64,000 nucleotides of DNA from Clostridium cellulovorans 743B (GTDB lineage Bacteria > Bacillota > Clostridia > Clostridiales > Clostridiaceae). The notes under the pieces were generated by a model. That model was not told the origin of the DNA, searched no databases, and saw nothing but the letters and a program-made list of their open reading frames with translations. The stretch's first letter is position 1, and every line of letters begins with the position of its first letter. The stretch spans positions 4,216,001-4,280,000 of the forward strand of contig NC_014393.1 of NCBI RefSeq assembly GCF_000145275.1, written 5' to 3'. Both the position numbers and the translations under genes were made by a program. Below, one piece after another: positions 28,844-38,341 of the stretch.

Positions 28844-29610
28844 TCTTCATTCCCTCTTTCATTATCAAAATTAAAGGTTTTTAAAAAACTCTTTGCTCGT
28901 TCAGTTTTTGGATTATTAAAAAATTCCTTGGGAATACTGCTTTCAGTAATTGTTCCTTCATCAATAAACACAATCCTATCTGCAACAGCCTTAGCAAACT
29001 CCATTTCATGAGTTACTATAACCATGGTCATTCCTTGTCTTGCAAGTTCTAACATAACATCTAAGACTTCACGAACCATTTCCGGGTCTAATGCTGCTGT
29101 CACTTCATCAAAAAGCATTATTTCTGGATTCATGCAAAGAGCTCGTACAATTGCTACCCTTTGTTTTTGGCCTCCTGAAAGTTGTCTTGGATATGCATTT
29201 TTCCTATCTATAAGCCCAACTCTTTCTAACAACTTTTCAGCTTGCTCTAAAACCTCATTCTTATCACGTTTTTGTACTTTGATAGGTCCGAGCAATATAT
29301 TATCTATAATCGTCATATGGGGAAATAAATCATAGCTTTGAAAAACCATGCCGATTTTCTGGCGTATAAGATGCCACTTAGTCTTATCTTCATTAATTAC
29401 TTTCCCATTTAACTTTATAATTCCTGACTTTATATCTTCAAGTCCATTAATACATCTAAGAAGCGTACTTTTTCCACACCCTGAAGGCCCTAATATAACT
29501 AAGACCTCTCCTTTATTAACCGTAAGGGAGACGTTGGATAAAACCGTATTTGAATTTTCGTATTCTTTGTATAGGTCCGCTATTTCTAGCACAGATTGCT
29601 GTAACGTCAT
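28840..29610 (-). CDS. Polar amino acid ABC transporter ATPase
   Basis: ATPase of 256 residues of the GlnQ/TcyC type. Walker A GPSGCGKST, Q-loop VFQSYDLFPHMT, signature LSGGQKQRVAIVRAL, Walker B EIMLFDEVTAALDP and H-loop VTHEM are intact. The Walker B following sequence has EVTAALD, where most have EPTSALD. GGAGG precedes the ATG. It is between the permeases and the binding protein. Confidence 0.93.
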   Translation of the reverse strand: MTLQQSVLEIADLYKEYENSNTVLSNVSLTVNKGEVLVILGPSGCGKSTLLRCINGLEDIKSGIIKLNGKVINEDKTKWHLIRQKIGMVFQSYDLFPHMTIIDNILLGPIKVQKRDKNEVLEQAEKLLERVGLIDRKNAYPRQLSGGQKQRVAIVRALCMNPEIMLFDEVTAALDPEMVREVLDVMLELARQGMTMVIVTHEMEFAKAVADRIVFIDEGTITESSIPKEFFNNPKTERAKSFLKTFNFDNERGNEE

Positions 29611-29735
29611 ATCTCTACCTCCTTAACTCCCCGCACCTTTTTCAGTAGAATAAAAAATTTCATTAATGATTAACTTTTATATCTTACATTTTATTTTTGT
29701 AGCTACTTAATTAGTTTATATTTTTTATAGTTAAT

Positions 29736-30413
29736 TTAGCTCTGCCACTTTTTCTCTAGTCTTTTTGAAAATAATGACATCGGGTAACAAATTATAAAGT
29801 AAAGGATAAAACAAAATCCATATACCCAAAAGGCTGCAGAAGGATTTTTTAAAACTGAAGACTCTATAATCTGTTGTGAAACCTTTAATACCTCTACAAC
29901 CCCAATAAGTACCACTAAAGATGTTGTCTTTATCATTCGTGTTGCAAGATTCATTGCTGCTGGAACTAGTCTTCTCACAACCTGAGGTATTATTATATAT
30001 AAATAAATTTGGTTCTCTGTAAGTCCTATAGCTTTTCCGCTTTCTCTTTGATGTTTTGGAAGTGACATTATTGCTCCTCTAACTAAATCTCCCATTTCTG
30101 CAGTACCCCATAGAGAAAAAACAATTATAGAACCCAGTTCTCCTTCTAAATGAATCTTTAGAATTTTTGTAATCCCAAAATAAAAAATAAACAACAATAC
30201 TAAAATTGGTATAATTCTAATACTCTCTAAATATAATCTTGAAAATATTTTTATACTCTTTCTTTTTGAAGTCATAATAATGCCAAATATAATTCCGAGT
30301 ATGCTTGAAATAGCTATTGATATAAGTGCTATTCTCCCTGTAACTAACAACCCGCTAAGCAACCTTTGTAAATTTACCCCTTGAAAGATGATGCTAGCCC
30401 CCAAATCCTGCAT
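29736..30413 (-). CDS. Amino acid ABC transporter permease 2
   Basis: HisM/GlnP-family permease of about 225 residues with about five membrane helices and the family EAA loop (GKAIGLTENQIYLYIIIPQ). The ATG at 30413 follows GAGGAGGG; the in-frame TTG at 30431 overlaps it and is unlikely. It overlaps the end of the first permease gene by about 20 bases. With that gene it would form a heterodimeric channel. Confidence 0.9.
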   Translation of the reverse strand: MQDLGASIIFQGVNLQRLLSGLLVTGRIALISIAISSILGIIFGIIMTSKRKSIKIFSRLYLESIRIIPILVLLFIFYFGITKILKIHLEGELGSIIVFSLWGTAEMGDLVRGAIMSLPKHQRESGKAIGLTENQIYLYIIIPQVVRRLVPAAMNLATRMIKTTSLVVLIGVVEVLKVSQQIIESSVLKNPSAAFWVYGFCFILYFIICYPMSLFSKRLEKKWQS

Positions 30414-31059
30414 AACGCACCCTCCTCTCAATAGTTGTAAATATCAAAGATATTGGAAGTAAAATAATAAGATAAGCTACTACCAACATAGTAAGAGCTT
30501 CGGTGGTTTTGTAATACATTCCTATTAAATCCTTTGCCACGAACATAAGATCCGCCAAGGCTATAGCACTAACAATTGAAGTCTCCTTTAGAATAAAAAT
30601 TGCATTTGCCCCTAGTGAAGGAACTGCCACCGCAAAAGCTTGGAGAAATATTACATAGCGAATAAGTTGAGGCTTTGTTAATCCAATGCTAAGTCCAGCT
30701 TCTACTTGAGTTTTGCTAACCGCTTCAAAGCCACCGCGAAAGGCTTCTGACATATAACTTCCTCCCAAAAACGCTAGTCCAACAACAGCACAGGTTATGG
30801 CATCAAGTTTTACTCCAACTTGTGGTAGTCCATAATACAAGAAAAATAATTGTATTAGAAGAGGTGTATTTCTAGAAACTTCTACATAAACTCCAACTAT
30901 TTGTTTCAGTCCCTTAACCCTGTAATAAACTATAATGCTGCAGATAAATCCAATAATTATGGATAATATGATTCCGAAAAAGGCAAGGGTAAGTGTAAGT
31001 TTAGCCGCCTTAATGTACATAGGTATATATTTTATAACAAAATATAAATCAAAACGCAC
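30394..31059 (-). CDS. Amino acid ABC transporter permease 1
   Basis: HisQ/GlnP-family permease of 221 residues with about five membrane helices and the EAA loop EAGLSIGLTKPQLIRYVIFLQ. The conserved EVSRNTPLLIQLFFLYYGLP before it is typical of polar amino acid permeases. It is the first gene of the transporter set, 160 bp after the M20 gene on the same strand. Confidence 0.92.
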   Translation of the reverse strand: MRFDLYFVIKYIPMYIKAAKLTLTLAFFGIILSIIIGFICSIIVYYRVKGLKQIVGVYVEVSRNTPLLIQLFFLYYGLPQVGVKLDAITCAVVGLAFLGGSYMSEAFRGGFEAVSKTQVEAGLSIGLTKPQLIRYVIFLQAFAVAVPSLGANAIFILKETSIVSAIALADLMFVAKDLIGMYYKTTEALTMLVVAYLIILLPISLIFTTIERRVRYAGFGG

Positions 31060-31217
31060 TGACTTCTCACTCCTCTCTGAAATATAAATAATAGATGATT
31101 TTTATCAATTTAAGATCACCAATCTAATAATGCTTGCTGTTTTTATTCTTAAAGACTGTACGTAATATAATATAAAATAAAGAAAGCACACAACTAGAAT
31201 TTATATAAGTAAAATTC

Positions 31218-32387
31218 TTATTGCAATTGTTGAATTGCATAATCTACATATAAATTTGCTGCCAGTAGAATCCCATCCTCATCTATGTCAAATAATCCAC
31301 AATGATGCGGTTGCAAAGTATTTGGATTATCTTTATTTGCTGTACCCACAAATGCATACATCCCAGGAACCGCTAAGAGATATTCAGCAAAATCATCTGA
31401 ACCCAAAGATTTTTGTCTATTTGTTATTATCCCTTCTTTGCCTAAGATTTCATTTGCAACTTTATAAACCTCATCACAAACAATCTCATCATTCACAAGA
31501 GGAGACGCACATTCTTCAAAGATTATTTCTGCTTCTGCTCCAAAAGCAGCTGCAGTATTCTTTGCTATCTTAACTACACTCTCATTTACTCTTTTTCTAT
31601 TTTCTATACTGAAAGTTCTTGTCGTTCCTTCTAAAATAGCTTCACTAGCTATAATATTATAGGCTGTACCCGCTCTAAGAACTCCAATACCGACTACTGT
31701 TGGATCAAATGGACTTGATTGTCTACTTACTATCGTTTGAAGATTCGTAACAATTTTGCTACTAATATACAGCGCATCAATTCCCATTTGTGGTTCTGAA
31801 ACATGAGCACTTTCTCCATGAACGATTATTTTAAAGTAATCACAAGAAGCATTAGTAGTTCCTTTTGTAATAGATACTTTTCCAACCTCAATATCTGAAG
31901 AAACATGAATTCCGAATACTCTATTCACATCTTTTAGATGTCCTTCTTTTATAAACACTCTTGCACCTTGACCGATTTCTTCCCCTTGCTGAAAAAACAA
32001 GTATATCTCTCCAGCTAATAAATACTCTTTAGCCTTTAAGATCTTAGCTGCCCCTAACAGTGCAGCAGTATGCCCGTCATGACCACAAGAGTGCATAAGT
32101 CCTTCCTTTTCTGATGCATACTCTTCTATCTTTAAATCTTCTATCATTAGTCCGTCTATATCTGCACGAAGAACAATACGCTTATTGCTATCTATTCTCC
32201 CCTTTATTATCCCAAGAACTCCAGTCTCTCCAACTCTTTTATGCTCTATCTGAAGTGAATCCAATTCCTGTTCAATTTTTAAGGCTGTGTTATATTCTTT
32301 GAGGCTTGGCTCAGGATTCCTGTGAAAATATCTTCCTAGCGAAATTATATATTCTTTTTCAGCTTCAATATATTCTTTTAATTTCAT
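31218..32387 (-). CDS. M20-family amidohydrolase
   Basis: Metal-dependent N-acyl amino acid hydrolase of about 389 residues. Metal-binding and catalytic segments are visible: MHSCGHDGHTAALLG, QQGEEIGQGA and the C-terminal SLGSDDFAEY and HHCGLFDIDE. The dimerization domain includes GESAHVSEPQMGIDAL. The start at 32387 follows GGGAG at good spacing; an upstream in-frame ATG at 32429 has no such site. In Bacillus, similar genes beside amino acid transporters (the yxe cluster) act on N-acetylated S-alkyl cysteines. That role here is inferred from the flanking transporter and sulfur genes. Confidence 0.9.
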   Translation of the reverse strand: MKLKEYIEAEKEYIISLGRYFHRNPEPSLKEYNTALKIEQELDSLQIEHKRVGETGVLGIIKGRIDSNKRIVLRADIDGLMIEDLKIEEYASEKEGLMHSCGHDGHTAALLGAAKILKAKEYLLAGEIYLFFQQGEEIGQGARVFIKEGHLKDVNRVFGIHVSSDIEVGKVSITKGTTNASCDYFKIIVHGESAHVSEPQMGIDALYISSKIVTNLQTIVSRQSSPFDPTVVGIGVLRAGTAYNIIASEAILEGTTRTFSIENRKRVNESVVKIAKNTAAAFGAEAEIIFEECASPLVNDEIVCDEVYKVANEILGKEGIITNRQKSLGSDDFAEYLLAVPGMYAFVGTANKDNPNTLQPHHCGLFDIDEDGILLAANLYVDYAIQQLQ

Positions 32388-32694
32388 CTTAATCATCTCC
32401 CTTTCTACTTCAAATATTCCATATATCATTTAAAGCTTACAAAACATCTTGATGCTAGTTATTGATGGTCCATACATTAATCTCTAAGTTAATTTATCAT
32501 TCTAAACTTTAATGGTTATCTAAACTGGAACTTGACAATTTACCCATTACCGGATAAAAAATATTTACGGTAATCATATATGTTTTGTAGGATATGTTTA
32601 TTATATCACCAGAATTTTCATTAAGCAATAACTTTAAACATAATTAAGAGTAATTCCTATAAATTTCCCAAATGTTAATTTATAAGAATTACCC
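32388..32694. other. Region upstream of the M20-transporter cluster
   Basis: About 300 bp up to the insertion sequence. It holds the inverted repeat at 32546 and should contain the promoter of the M20-transporter genes. No open frame is seen. Confidence 0.45.
32546..32574. promoter_or_regulatory. Inverted repeat, possible operator
   Basis: ATTACCG (32546-32552) and CGGTAAT (32568-32574) form perfect 7-bp arms separated by 15 AT-rich bases. It is 160 bp upstream of the M20 start. The two C/G-rich arms stand out in this region. No T-run follows, so it looks more like a regulator site than a terminator. Confidence 0.4.
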
Positions 32695-32701
32695 TAATTT
32701 A

Positions 32702-33856
32702 ACCCGTTGTGCTAGTTAAATACGCTGGCAATACTTACAAATAGAAAAACTCCAGCATATTTGCTAACCTATCATTAAAAAACACCACTAATCTAATGAT
32801 AGGAGGCTAACCTATATGCCAGAGTTTAATAAAGATTCTACCATAACAATAAATGACTTAAAAGATTTTATTGTTGTCACTTATGTTATAATTGATGACT
32901 TTTACCAAAAAGTAACTCCAACATTTATTAAAAATCGTCGTAACATCGCTAAATCAGTAATGACTGATAGCGAAATAATTACGATTTCTTTAGTAGGTGA
33001 ACTCTTAACCATTGACTCTGAAAAAGCATGGTTTGGATTTTGCTCTAAAAACCTACGAGACTTATTTCCCAACTTTTGTAGTAGGCCGAGGTTTCATAGA
33101 GTTAGAAAGTCATTATTTCGAGTCATTGATGAAATTCGTAAAGAGTTAACGAAATTTCTTAACTATCAATATGACCGAATGAGAATTGCAGATAGTATGC
33201 CAATTCCTGTGTGTAAGTTTGGGAGAGCTCATTTCCATAAAGCTTTTAAGCCGGAGGCTGCCTACGGGCGATGCGCTTCGAAAAAAGAAACATATTATGG
33301 ATTCAAATTACATGCTTTAGTAGCCCTCGATGGCTATATCACAGATTTTACTGTAACAGCAGCAAATATTGATGACAGAGATGTCGTCTGGGAACTCACA
33401 GCTAATTCAGAGATTGATATACTAATAGGTGATAAAGGATATATAGGTCAAAAAGTTGCTTCGCAATTAAAAGAAACAAGGTACATTCGTCTTTTAACAA
33501 TAAATCGTAACAATAGTAAAACTAAACTTTTAAAACCTTTTAGGCAGTTGATATTCAAGGCTCGTCGTAGAGTAGAAACTACTTTTTCTCAGCTCTCCGA
33601 GCAATTAAATATGCAGAGGGTTCTTACAAAATCAACTTGGGGATTTGCCACAAGAATATCAAATAAAATATTAGCTCATAATCTTTGCTATTTTATAAAT
33701 AAATTTTTTAATATAGGTATAGAAATATCAAAGATTAAAGAATTAGTATTCGGATAATAATTTCCAAAAACAGTATATGAGACAATAGGATAGGACTGCC
33801 TAAAATCATGGTATAAATATCCTTTTAATGAAAACTTATCTGCTAGCACAACAGGT
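32702..33856 (+). mobile_element. IS982-family insertion sequence, intact
   Basis: Complete element of 1155 bp with one transposase gene. The terminal inverted repeats start ACC[C/T]GTTGTGCTAG (32702-32715 and the complement of 33843-33856), with one mismatch in 14. A 7-bp direct repeat TAATTTA flanks it at 32695-32701 and 33857-33863, as expected of a target duplication. The intact gene, near-perfect ends and perfect target duplication suggest a recent insertion. It lies between the M20 gene and cysK. Confidence 0.9.
32816..33757 (+). CDS. IS982-family transposase
   Basis: DDE transposase of 313 residues, full length for the family. The N-terminal region carries the family pattern MTDSEIITISLVGEL and KAWFGFC. 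Probable catalytic residues are the Asp in IADSMPIPV, the Asp in IDILIGDKGYIG and the Glu in RRRVETTFSQL. TAGGAGGC precedes the ATG. No frameshift or stop is present, so the element may be active. Confidence 0.93.
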   Translation: MPEFNKDSTITINDLKDFIVVTYVIIDDFYQKVTPTFIKNRRNIAKSVMTDSEIITISLVGELLTIDSEKAWFGFCSKNLRDLFPNFCSRPRFHRVRKSLFRVIDEIRKELTKFLNYQYDRMRIADSMPIPVCKFGRAHFHKAFKPEAAYGRCASKKETYYGFKLHALVALDGYITDFTVTAANIDDRDVVWELTANSEIDILIGDKGYIGQKVASQLKETRYIRLLTINRNNSKTKLLKPFRQLIFKARRRVETTFSQLSEQLNMQRVLTKSTWGFATRISNKILAHNLCYFINKFFNIGIEISKIKELVFG

Positions 33857-34067
33857 TAATTTAACTATTGATTTGAACCACCATTTCTTGTATATAGCTC
33901 ATTTTCCTGTACCACTCCAATTTATTTATGTAGGATTACATGGAAACTCATAACTATTTGACATAGTTATTGGACGCTTTACTGCTCAGGTCTCTTTATC
34001 AATAAAACTGATATCTCTTAAAAATTTCTCAATTATTTCTTACGCATTATCTTCTTATAAACATAAA

Positions 34068-34102
34068 AAGATAGATGCATTTATTGCCACTGCATCTATC
34101 TT
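34068..34102 (-). terminator. cysK terminator
   Basis: Perfect 12-bp stem AAGATAGATGCA with TGCATCTATCTT around an 11-base loop. On the minus strand it is followed by TTTTATG. It is 13 bp after the cysK stop. Confidence 0.88.
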
Positions 34103-34115
34103 CCTGTTATTAGTT

Positions 34116-35051
34116 TTAGTTTTCTGCGAAAAGAGGTGTTGAGAAATATCTTTCACCAGTATCAGGAAGAAGAACTACGATGTTCTTTCCATGATTTTCA
34201 GGTCTGTTTGCTAGCTCAGTTGCTGCCCAAAGAGCTGCTCCTGATGAAATTCCGACCAATATTCCTTCTATTTTCGCAATAGCGCGTCCTGTTTCAAAAG
34301 CATCTTCATTTTCTACAGTTATTATTTCATCATATATTCCCTTGTTAAGAACATCTGGTACAAACCCGGCACCAATGCCTTGTATTTTATGCGGTCCTGG
34401 TGTACCCTTTGAAAGTACTGGTGAAGCTGCTGGTTCTACAGCCACAATCTTTACATCAGGATTCTTTGATTTTAAGAATTCTCCAACGCCTGTTATAGTT
34501 CCACCTGTTCCGATACCAGCAACAAAAATATCAACTTTTCCATCTATGTCCTCCCATATTTCCGGTCCTGTAGTTTCTCTATGAATTTTAGGGTTAGAAG
34601 GGTTTACAAATTGTCCTGGGAGGAATGAATTTGGAATCTCTTCTCCAAGTTCCTTAGCTTTTTCTATTGCACCTTTCATTCCCTTTGCACCTTCTGTTAA
34701 TACAAGTTCAGCACCATAGGCTTTTAAAAGATTTCTTCTTTCTATACTCATTGTGTCTGGCATAGTTAAAATAATTCTATATCCTCTTGCAGCAGCTACA
34801 GATGCAAGGCCAATTCCTGTATTACCACTAGTAGGTTCTATTATAACTGAGCCTTCTTTTAAAAGACCTTTAGTTTCCGCATCCTCTATCATAGCCTTTG
34901 CAATTCTATCTTTAACACTTCCTGCTGGATTAAAAAATTCTATCTTAGCGATTATAGAAGCATCTATACCTTTTACTTTACCGTAATTTTTTAATTCTAC
35001 TAATGGAGTCTTTCCAATTAACTCAGTAATACTTTTATAAACTTTAGACAT
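34116..35051 (-). CDS. cysK: Cysteine synthase (O-acetylserine sulfhydrylase)
   Basis: PLP enzyme of about 311 residues that joins sulfide to O-acetylserine to make cysteine. The PLP Lys is about residue 47 (NPAGSVKDR), the substrate loop is EPTSGNTGIGLA, and the phosphate-binding loop is GTGGTITGVGE; the C-terminal GISSGAALWAA is also typical. The second ATG (35051) has better spacing from AAGGAG than the one at 35057. A single-gene unit with its own terminator. It would use sulfide produced elsewhere in the cell. Confidence 0.94.
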   Translation of the reverse strand: MSKVYKSITELIGKTPLVELKNYGKVKGIDASIIAKIEFFNPAGSVKDRIAKAMIEDAETKGLLKEGSVIIEPTSGNTGIGLASVAAARGYRIILTMPDTMSIERRNLLKAYGAELVLTEGAKGMKGAIEKAKELGEEIPNSFLPGQFVNPSNPKIHRETTGPEIWEDIDGKVDIFVAGIGTGGTITGVGEFLKSKNPDVKIVAVEPAASPVLSKGTPGPHKIQGIGAGFVPDVLNKGIYDEIITVENEDAFETGRAIAKIEGILVGISSGAALWAATELANRPENHGKNIVVLLPDTGERYFSTPLFAEN

Positions 35052-35458
35052 AAACATTCACTCCTTCATACTTTTATAAATCCATTTTATAATTCTTATA
35101 GGTTTAGTATGGATTAATTATAAATCTAATATCATTATATGTCAATAAGGAAATATCTTTCATATATGTTTACTATGTTTTGTATTTTTTTAAATAATCT
35201 TTTAATACCATATATCTATGCAATTATTATTATCTAAACACTCTGATTTTTATTATTTTTTTCTAAAAACTAATAATCTTTTAACATATAGATAAGTTGC
35301 ATTATTAAATTTTAGCCGAGCATTATGGACGTATTAAGAAATGTATATACCCTATAGAGATTCTTTATCAAAAACCTCATATAAGTTTTATTATTTAAGT
35401 CTCATGAAAAAAATATACTAACGTCTTAAAAAACAATATAACTTATGGAAATTCTTTA
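35052..35458. other. Intergenic region between cysK and the S-box leader
   Basis: About 400 bp of very AT-rich DNA between divergent genes. It must hold the cysK promoter. I find no T-box, riboswitch or open frame here; the S-box and its promoter begin at 35459. Confidence 0.45.
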
Positions 35459-35487
35459 TTGACATACTTTAAGTTTGCAATTATAAT
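35459..35487 (+). promoter_or_regulatory. Consensus sigma-A promoter for the S-box leader
   Basis: TTGACA (35459-35464) and TATAAT (35482-35487) with a 17-base spacer, a perfect consensus. Transcription would start near 35494, about 57 nt before the riboswitch aptamer. Confidence 0.85.
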
Positions 35488-35550
35488 TAAACATATAAAA
35501 CTTATAACATTACTATGAAATAACATTTATCTTTAAAACTTAATAATATG

Positions 35551-35720
35551 CCTTATCAAGAGAAACTGAGGGACTGGCCCTATGACGTTTCAGCAACCAT
35601 GCTTTATAGTGATGGTGCTAAATCCAGCAGATTTAAATCTGAGAGATGAGGATGGATATTTTCATATAAACGGATTTTTGTAAAAAAGTCTCCATCTTTA
35701 ACCAGATGGGGACTTTTTTT
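35551..35720 (+). promoter_or_regulatory. SAM-I (S-box) riboswitch with terminator
   Basis: The aptamer spans 35551-35651. P1 pairs CCTTATC with GATGAGG; conserved elements are AAGAGA.ACTGAGGGACTGGCCC, GACGTTTCAGCAACC, GGTGCTAAATCC and CTGAGAGATGAGG. The expression platform ends in a terminator (AAAAAAGTCTCCATCT against AGATGGGGACTTTTTTT, 35682-35720). High S-adenosylmethionine should cause termination before the downstream trans-sulfuration genes. Confidence 0.96.
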
Positions 35721-35834
35721 AACTATATAAATATTTTCAATTATTATGATGTAAAAACTAATTTAATTTTTAAATATCTAGGAACATAATTTCGAAAAAA
35801 TGTTCATACTTTTATAAGAAGGAGAGAATTATTT

Positions 35835-36968
35835 ATGGATATCACAACAGTATGTATTCACGGTAATAGAAAAAATTTAGATTATACAGGTGCTATAAGC
35901 GTGCCTATATATCAATCTGCAACTTTTGCTCACCCAGCTGTTGGCGAAAGTACAGGTTATGATTATTCAAGGCTCCAAAATCCTACAAGAGAGCACCTTG
36001 AAAATATAATAACAGACCTAGAGCAGGGAAAAGGAACTGTAGCTTTTTCAACAGGAATGGCAGCAATCTCAGCACTTATGGAGTTATTTTCAATTGGAGA
36101 TCACCTTATCATAAGCGATGATTTATACGGGGGAACTCACAGATTGTTTAGTCTTATCTCAAAGAAGAACGGAATTGAGTTTGATGTAGTCAACACTTCA
36201 AAAGATACAGACTTAACAAAATATATTAGAAAAACTACAAAAGCAATATTTATCGAAACCCCATCAAATCCTACAATGCAAGTTACAGATATTAAAGCAG
36301 TTGCTGAAATTACTAAAAAACATAACTTATTATTAATTGTAGATAATACCTTCTTATCTCCTTATCTTCAAAATCCAATTTTACTTGGAGCAGACATCGT
36401 AGTCCACAGCGGAACAAAATTTTTAAGTGGCCATAATGATACTCTTGCAGGTTTTTTAGTAGCTTCTACCGAAGATATTCTAGAAAAACTAAGAGTAATA
36501 AGTAAAACTACTGGTGCATCCCTTTCTCCTTTTGACAGTTGGTTATTAATTAGAGGAATCAAAACCTTATCAATTCGTATGGAAAAGCAACAGGAGAACG
36601 CAAAAATTATCGCTGATTGGCTGTGTAGACAGCCTAAAGTTAAAAAAGTTTACTATATAGGCTTACCTGAGCACCCTGGATATGAAATTTCTAAAAATCA
36701 AAGTAGAGGCTTTGGCTCAATGATCTCCTTCGAAGTTGAAAATGAAGAAACTGCAAAACAACTTTTAGAAAAAGTAAATCTAATATTGTATGCTGAAAGC
36801 TTAGGAGGGGTAGAAACTCTGATAACTTATCCTATGTTACAAACCCACTCTGACGTACCAAAGGAAGAAAGAGAATCCAAGGGCATAAACGAATGTTTTC
36901 TTCGTCTCTCTGTTGGTATTGAATCTGCTGATGATTTAATAAAAGATTTAGAACAGGCACTAAGTTAA
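35835..36968 (+). CDS. Cys/Met-metabolism PLP enzyme (cystathionine gamma-synthase/lyase family)
   Basis: PLP-dependent trans-sulfuration enzyme of 377 residues. The PLP Lys is about residue 195 (HSGTKFLSGHND). Other marks are PIYQSATF, YDYSRLQNPTR, AFSTGMAAIS and ETPSNPTMQVTDI. The family includes MetB, MetC, MccB and homocysteine-forming enzymes, and sequence by eye does not separate them. The S-box control fits methionine synthesis, so cystathionine gamma-synthase or direct sulfhydrylation is likely. AGAAGGAGAG precedes the ATG. A MalY-type lyase follows. Confidence 0.9.
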   Translation: MDITTVCIHGNRKNLDYTGAISVPIYQSATFAHPAVGESTGYDYSRLQNPTREHLENIITDLEQGKGTVAFSTGMAAISALMELFSIGDHLIISDDLYGGTHRLFSLISKKNGIEFDVVNTSKDTDLTKYIRKTTKAIFIETPSNPTMQVTDIKAVAEITKKHNLLLIVDNTFLSPYLQNPILLGADIVVHSGTKFLSGHNDTLAGFLVASTEDILEKLRVISKTTGASLSPFDSWLLIRGIKTLSIRMEKQQENAKIIADWLCRQPKVKKVYYIGLPEHPGYEISKNQSRGFGSMISFEVENEETAKQLLEKVNLILYAESLGGVETLITYPMLQTHSDVPKEERESKGINECFLRLSVGIESADDLIKDLEQALS

Positions 36969-37016
36969 GATTTTATCTAGATTTTTAACTTTTAAAGCCT
37001 CCAACTATAAGTACAC

Positions 37017-37060
37017 TTTTTCAAGTTATAACTACAAATCTTTGTAATTATAACTTGAAA
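37017..37060 (+). terminator. Intercistronic hairpin
   Basis: Long inverted repeat TTTCAAGTTATAA against TTATAACTTGAAA with a further inner ACAAA/TTTGT pairing. A weak T-rich tract (TAACTTTTATTTT) follows. It may partly terminate transcription or stabilise the upstream mRNA before the next gene. Confidence 0.55.
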
Positions 37061-37115
37061 TAACTTTTATTTTATGATTTACCTGAGATAATAAATTGTG
37101 TTAGGAGTTGATAAT

Positions 37116-38291
37116 ATGAAATATGATTTTAATGAAATAATAGATCGAAAAAATACAAATTCCCTTAAATATGATTTTGCAAAAGAAAGAAGAATGCCTG
37201 AGGATCTTTTACCCCTTTGGGTAGCAGATATGGATTTTAAAACTCCTCCCGAGGTAATAAATGCATTAGTGGAAGCTAGTAATCATGGCATTTTCGGTTA
37301 TTCTGACACTAAAGACGATTATTTTGAAACCCTGCAAAATTGGTTCAAAACTTCATTTAATTGGGAAGTTCATAAACCATGGCTGGTAAAAACACCTGGA
37401 GTTGTCTTTGCCATAAATACAGCAATTCGTGCTTTTACTGAAGAAGGTGATGCAGTACTTATACAAAAACCTGTTTACTATCCATTTTCAAGTACAGTTT
37501 TACTTAATGGAAGAATTCTTGTAAATAACAGTCTTGTTTATAATGATGGAAAATATGAAATAGACTTTGAGGATTTTGAAAAAAAGATAATCGATAATAA
37601 AGTTAAACTTTTTCTATTATGCAATCCCCATAATCCAGTAGGAAGAGTTTTGACTAAAGAAGAACTTATAAAATTAGGCGATATATGTGTAAAGCATAAT
37701 GTTATAGTAGTTTCAGACGAAATTCATGCTGACTTTATCTTTAAACCATATGTTCATGAAGTATTTGCAAATCTTAAACCAGAATTCCAAGAAATATCAG
37801 TTACCTGTACTGCTCCTAGCAAAACCTTTAATCTTGCAGGACTTCAAGTATCTAATATTTTTATTCCTAACAAAGATTTAAAAAGTAGGTTTAAAAGTGA
37901 AGTAGCTAAAACTGGTTATAGTCAATTGAATACTTTAGGTCTAATTGCATGCAAAGTTGCTTATGCTGAAGGTCGACCATGGCTTGAGGATCTTTTAGTA
38001 TACCTTCAAGGAAATCTTGATTTTCTTAGAAGATTTTTAAATGAAAAACTACCAAAGGTAAAACTGATAGAGCCTCAAGGAACTTATCTTGTTTGGCTGG
38101 ATTTTAATGATTTAGGATTTAACGAAAAGGAGCTTAATGATTTAATTATAACAAAAGCTAAGTTATGGCTAGATGCTGGTACAATGTTTGATGATGATGC
38201 TACAGGCTTTCAAAGAATAAACATAGCTTGCCCACGTTCTATTTTAGAAAAAGCTTTACTTAATCTTGAAATTTCTATAAAAGAAGTATAA
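37116..38291 (+). CDS. MalY/PatB-type C-S lyase (aminotransferase fold)
   Basis: PLP enzyme of 391 residues in the MalY/PatB group, which cleaves cystathionine or cysteine S-conjugates to a thiol, pyruvate and ammonia. The opening LPLWVADMDFKTPPEV is the group hallmark; NPHNPVGRVLT, VSDEIHADF and the PLP Lys in APSKTFNLAGLQ follow. TTAGGAG precedes the ATG at 37116, and the in-frame GTG at 37098 overlaps it. With the upstream trans-sulfuration enzyme it would convert cystathionine to homocysteine, or release thiols from S-substituted cysteines. Confidence 0.92.
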   Translation: MKYDFNEIIDRKNTNSLKYDFAKERRMPEDLLPLWVADMDFKTPPEVINALVEASNHGIFGYSDTKDDYFETLQNWFKTSFNWEVHKPWLVKTPGVVFAINTAIRAFTEEGDAVLIQKPVYYPFSSTVLLNGRILVNNSLVYNDGKYEIDFEDFEKKIIDNKVKLFLLCNPHNPVGRVLTKEELIKLGDICVKHNVIVVSDEIHADFIFKPYVHEVFANLKPEFQEISVTCTAPSKTFNLAGLQVSNIFIPNKDLKSRFKSEVAKTGYSQLNTLGLIACKVAYAEGRPWLEDLLVYLQGNLDFLRRFLNEKLPKVKLIEPQGTYLVWLDFNDLGFNEKELNDLIITKAKLWLDAGTMFDDDATGFQRINIACPRSILEKALLNLEISIKEV

Positions 38292-38341
38292 TCTTTATTG
38301 TAAGGCTTTATACATATTGACAATATTTAAGGAGTGATACT

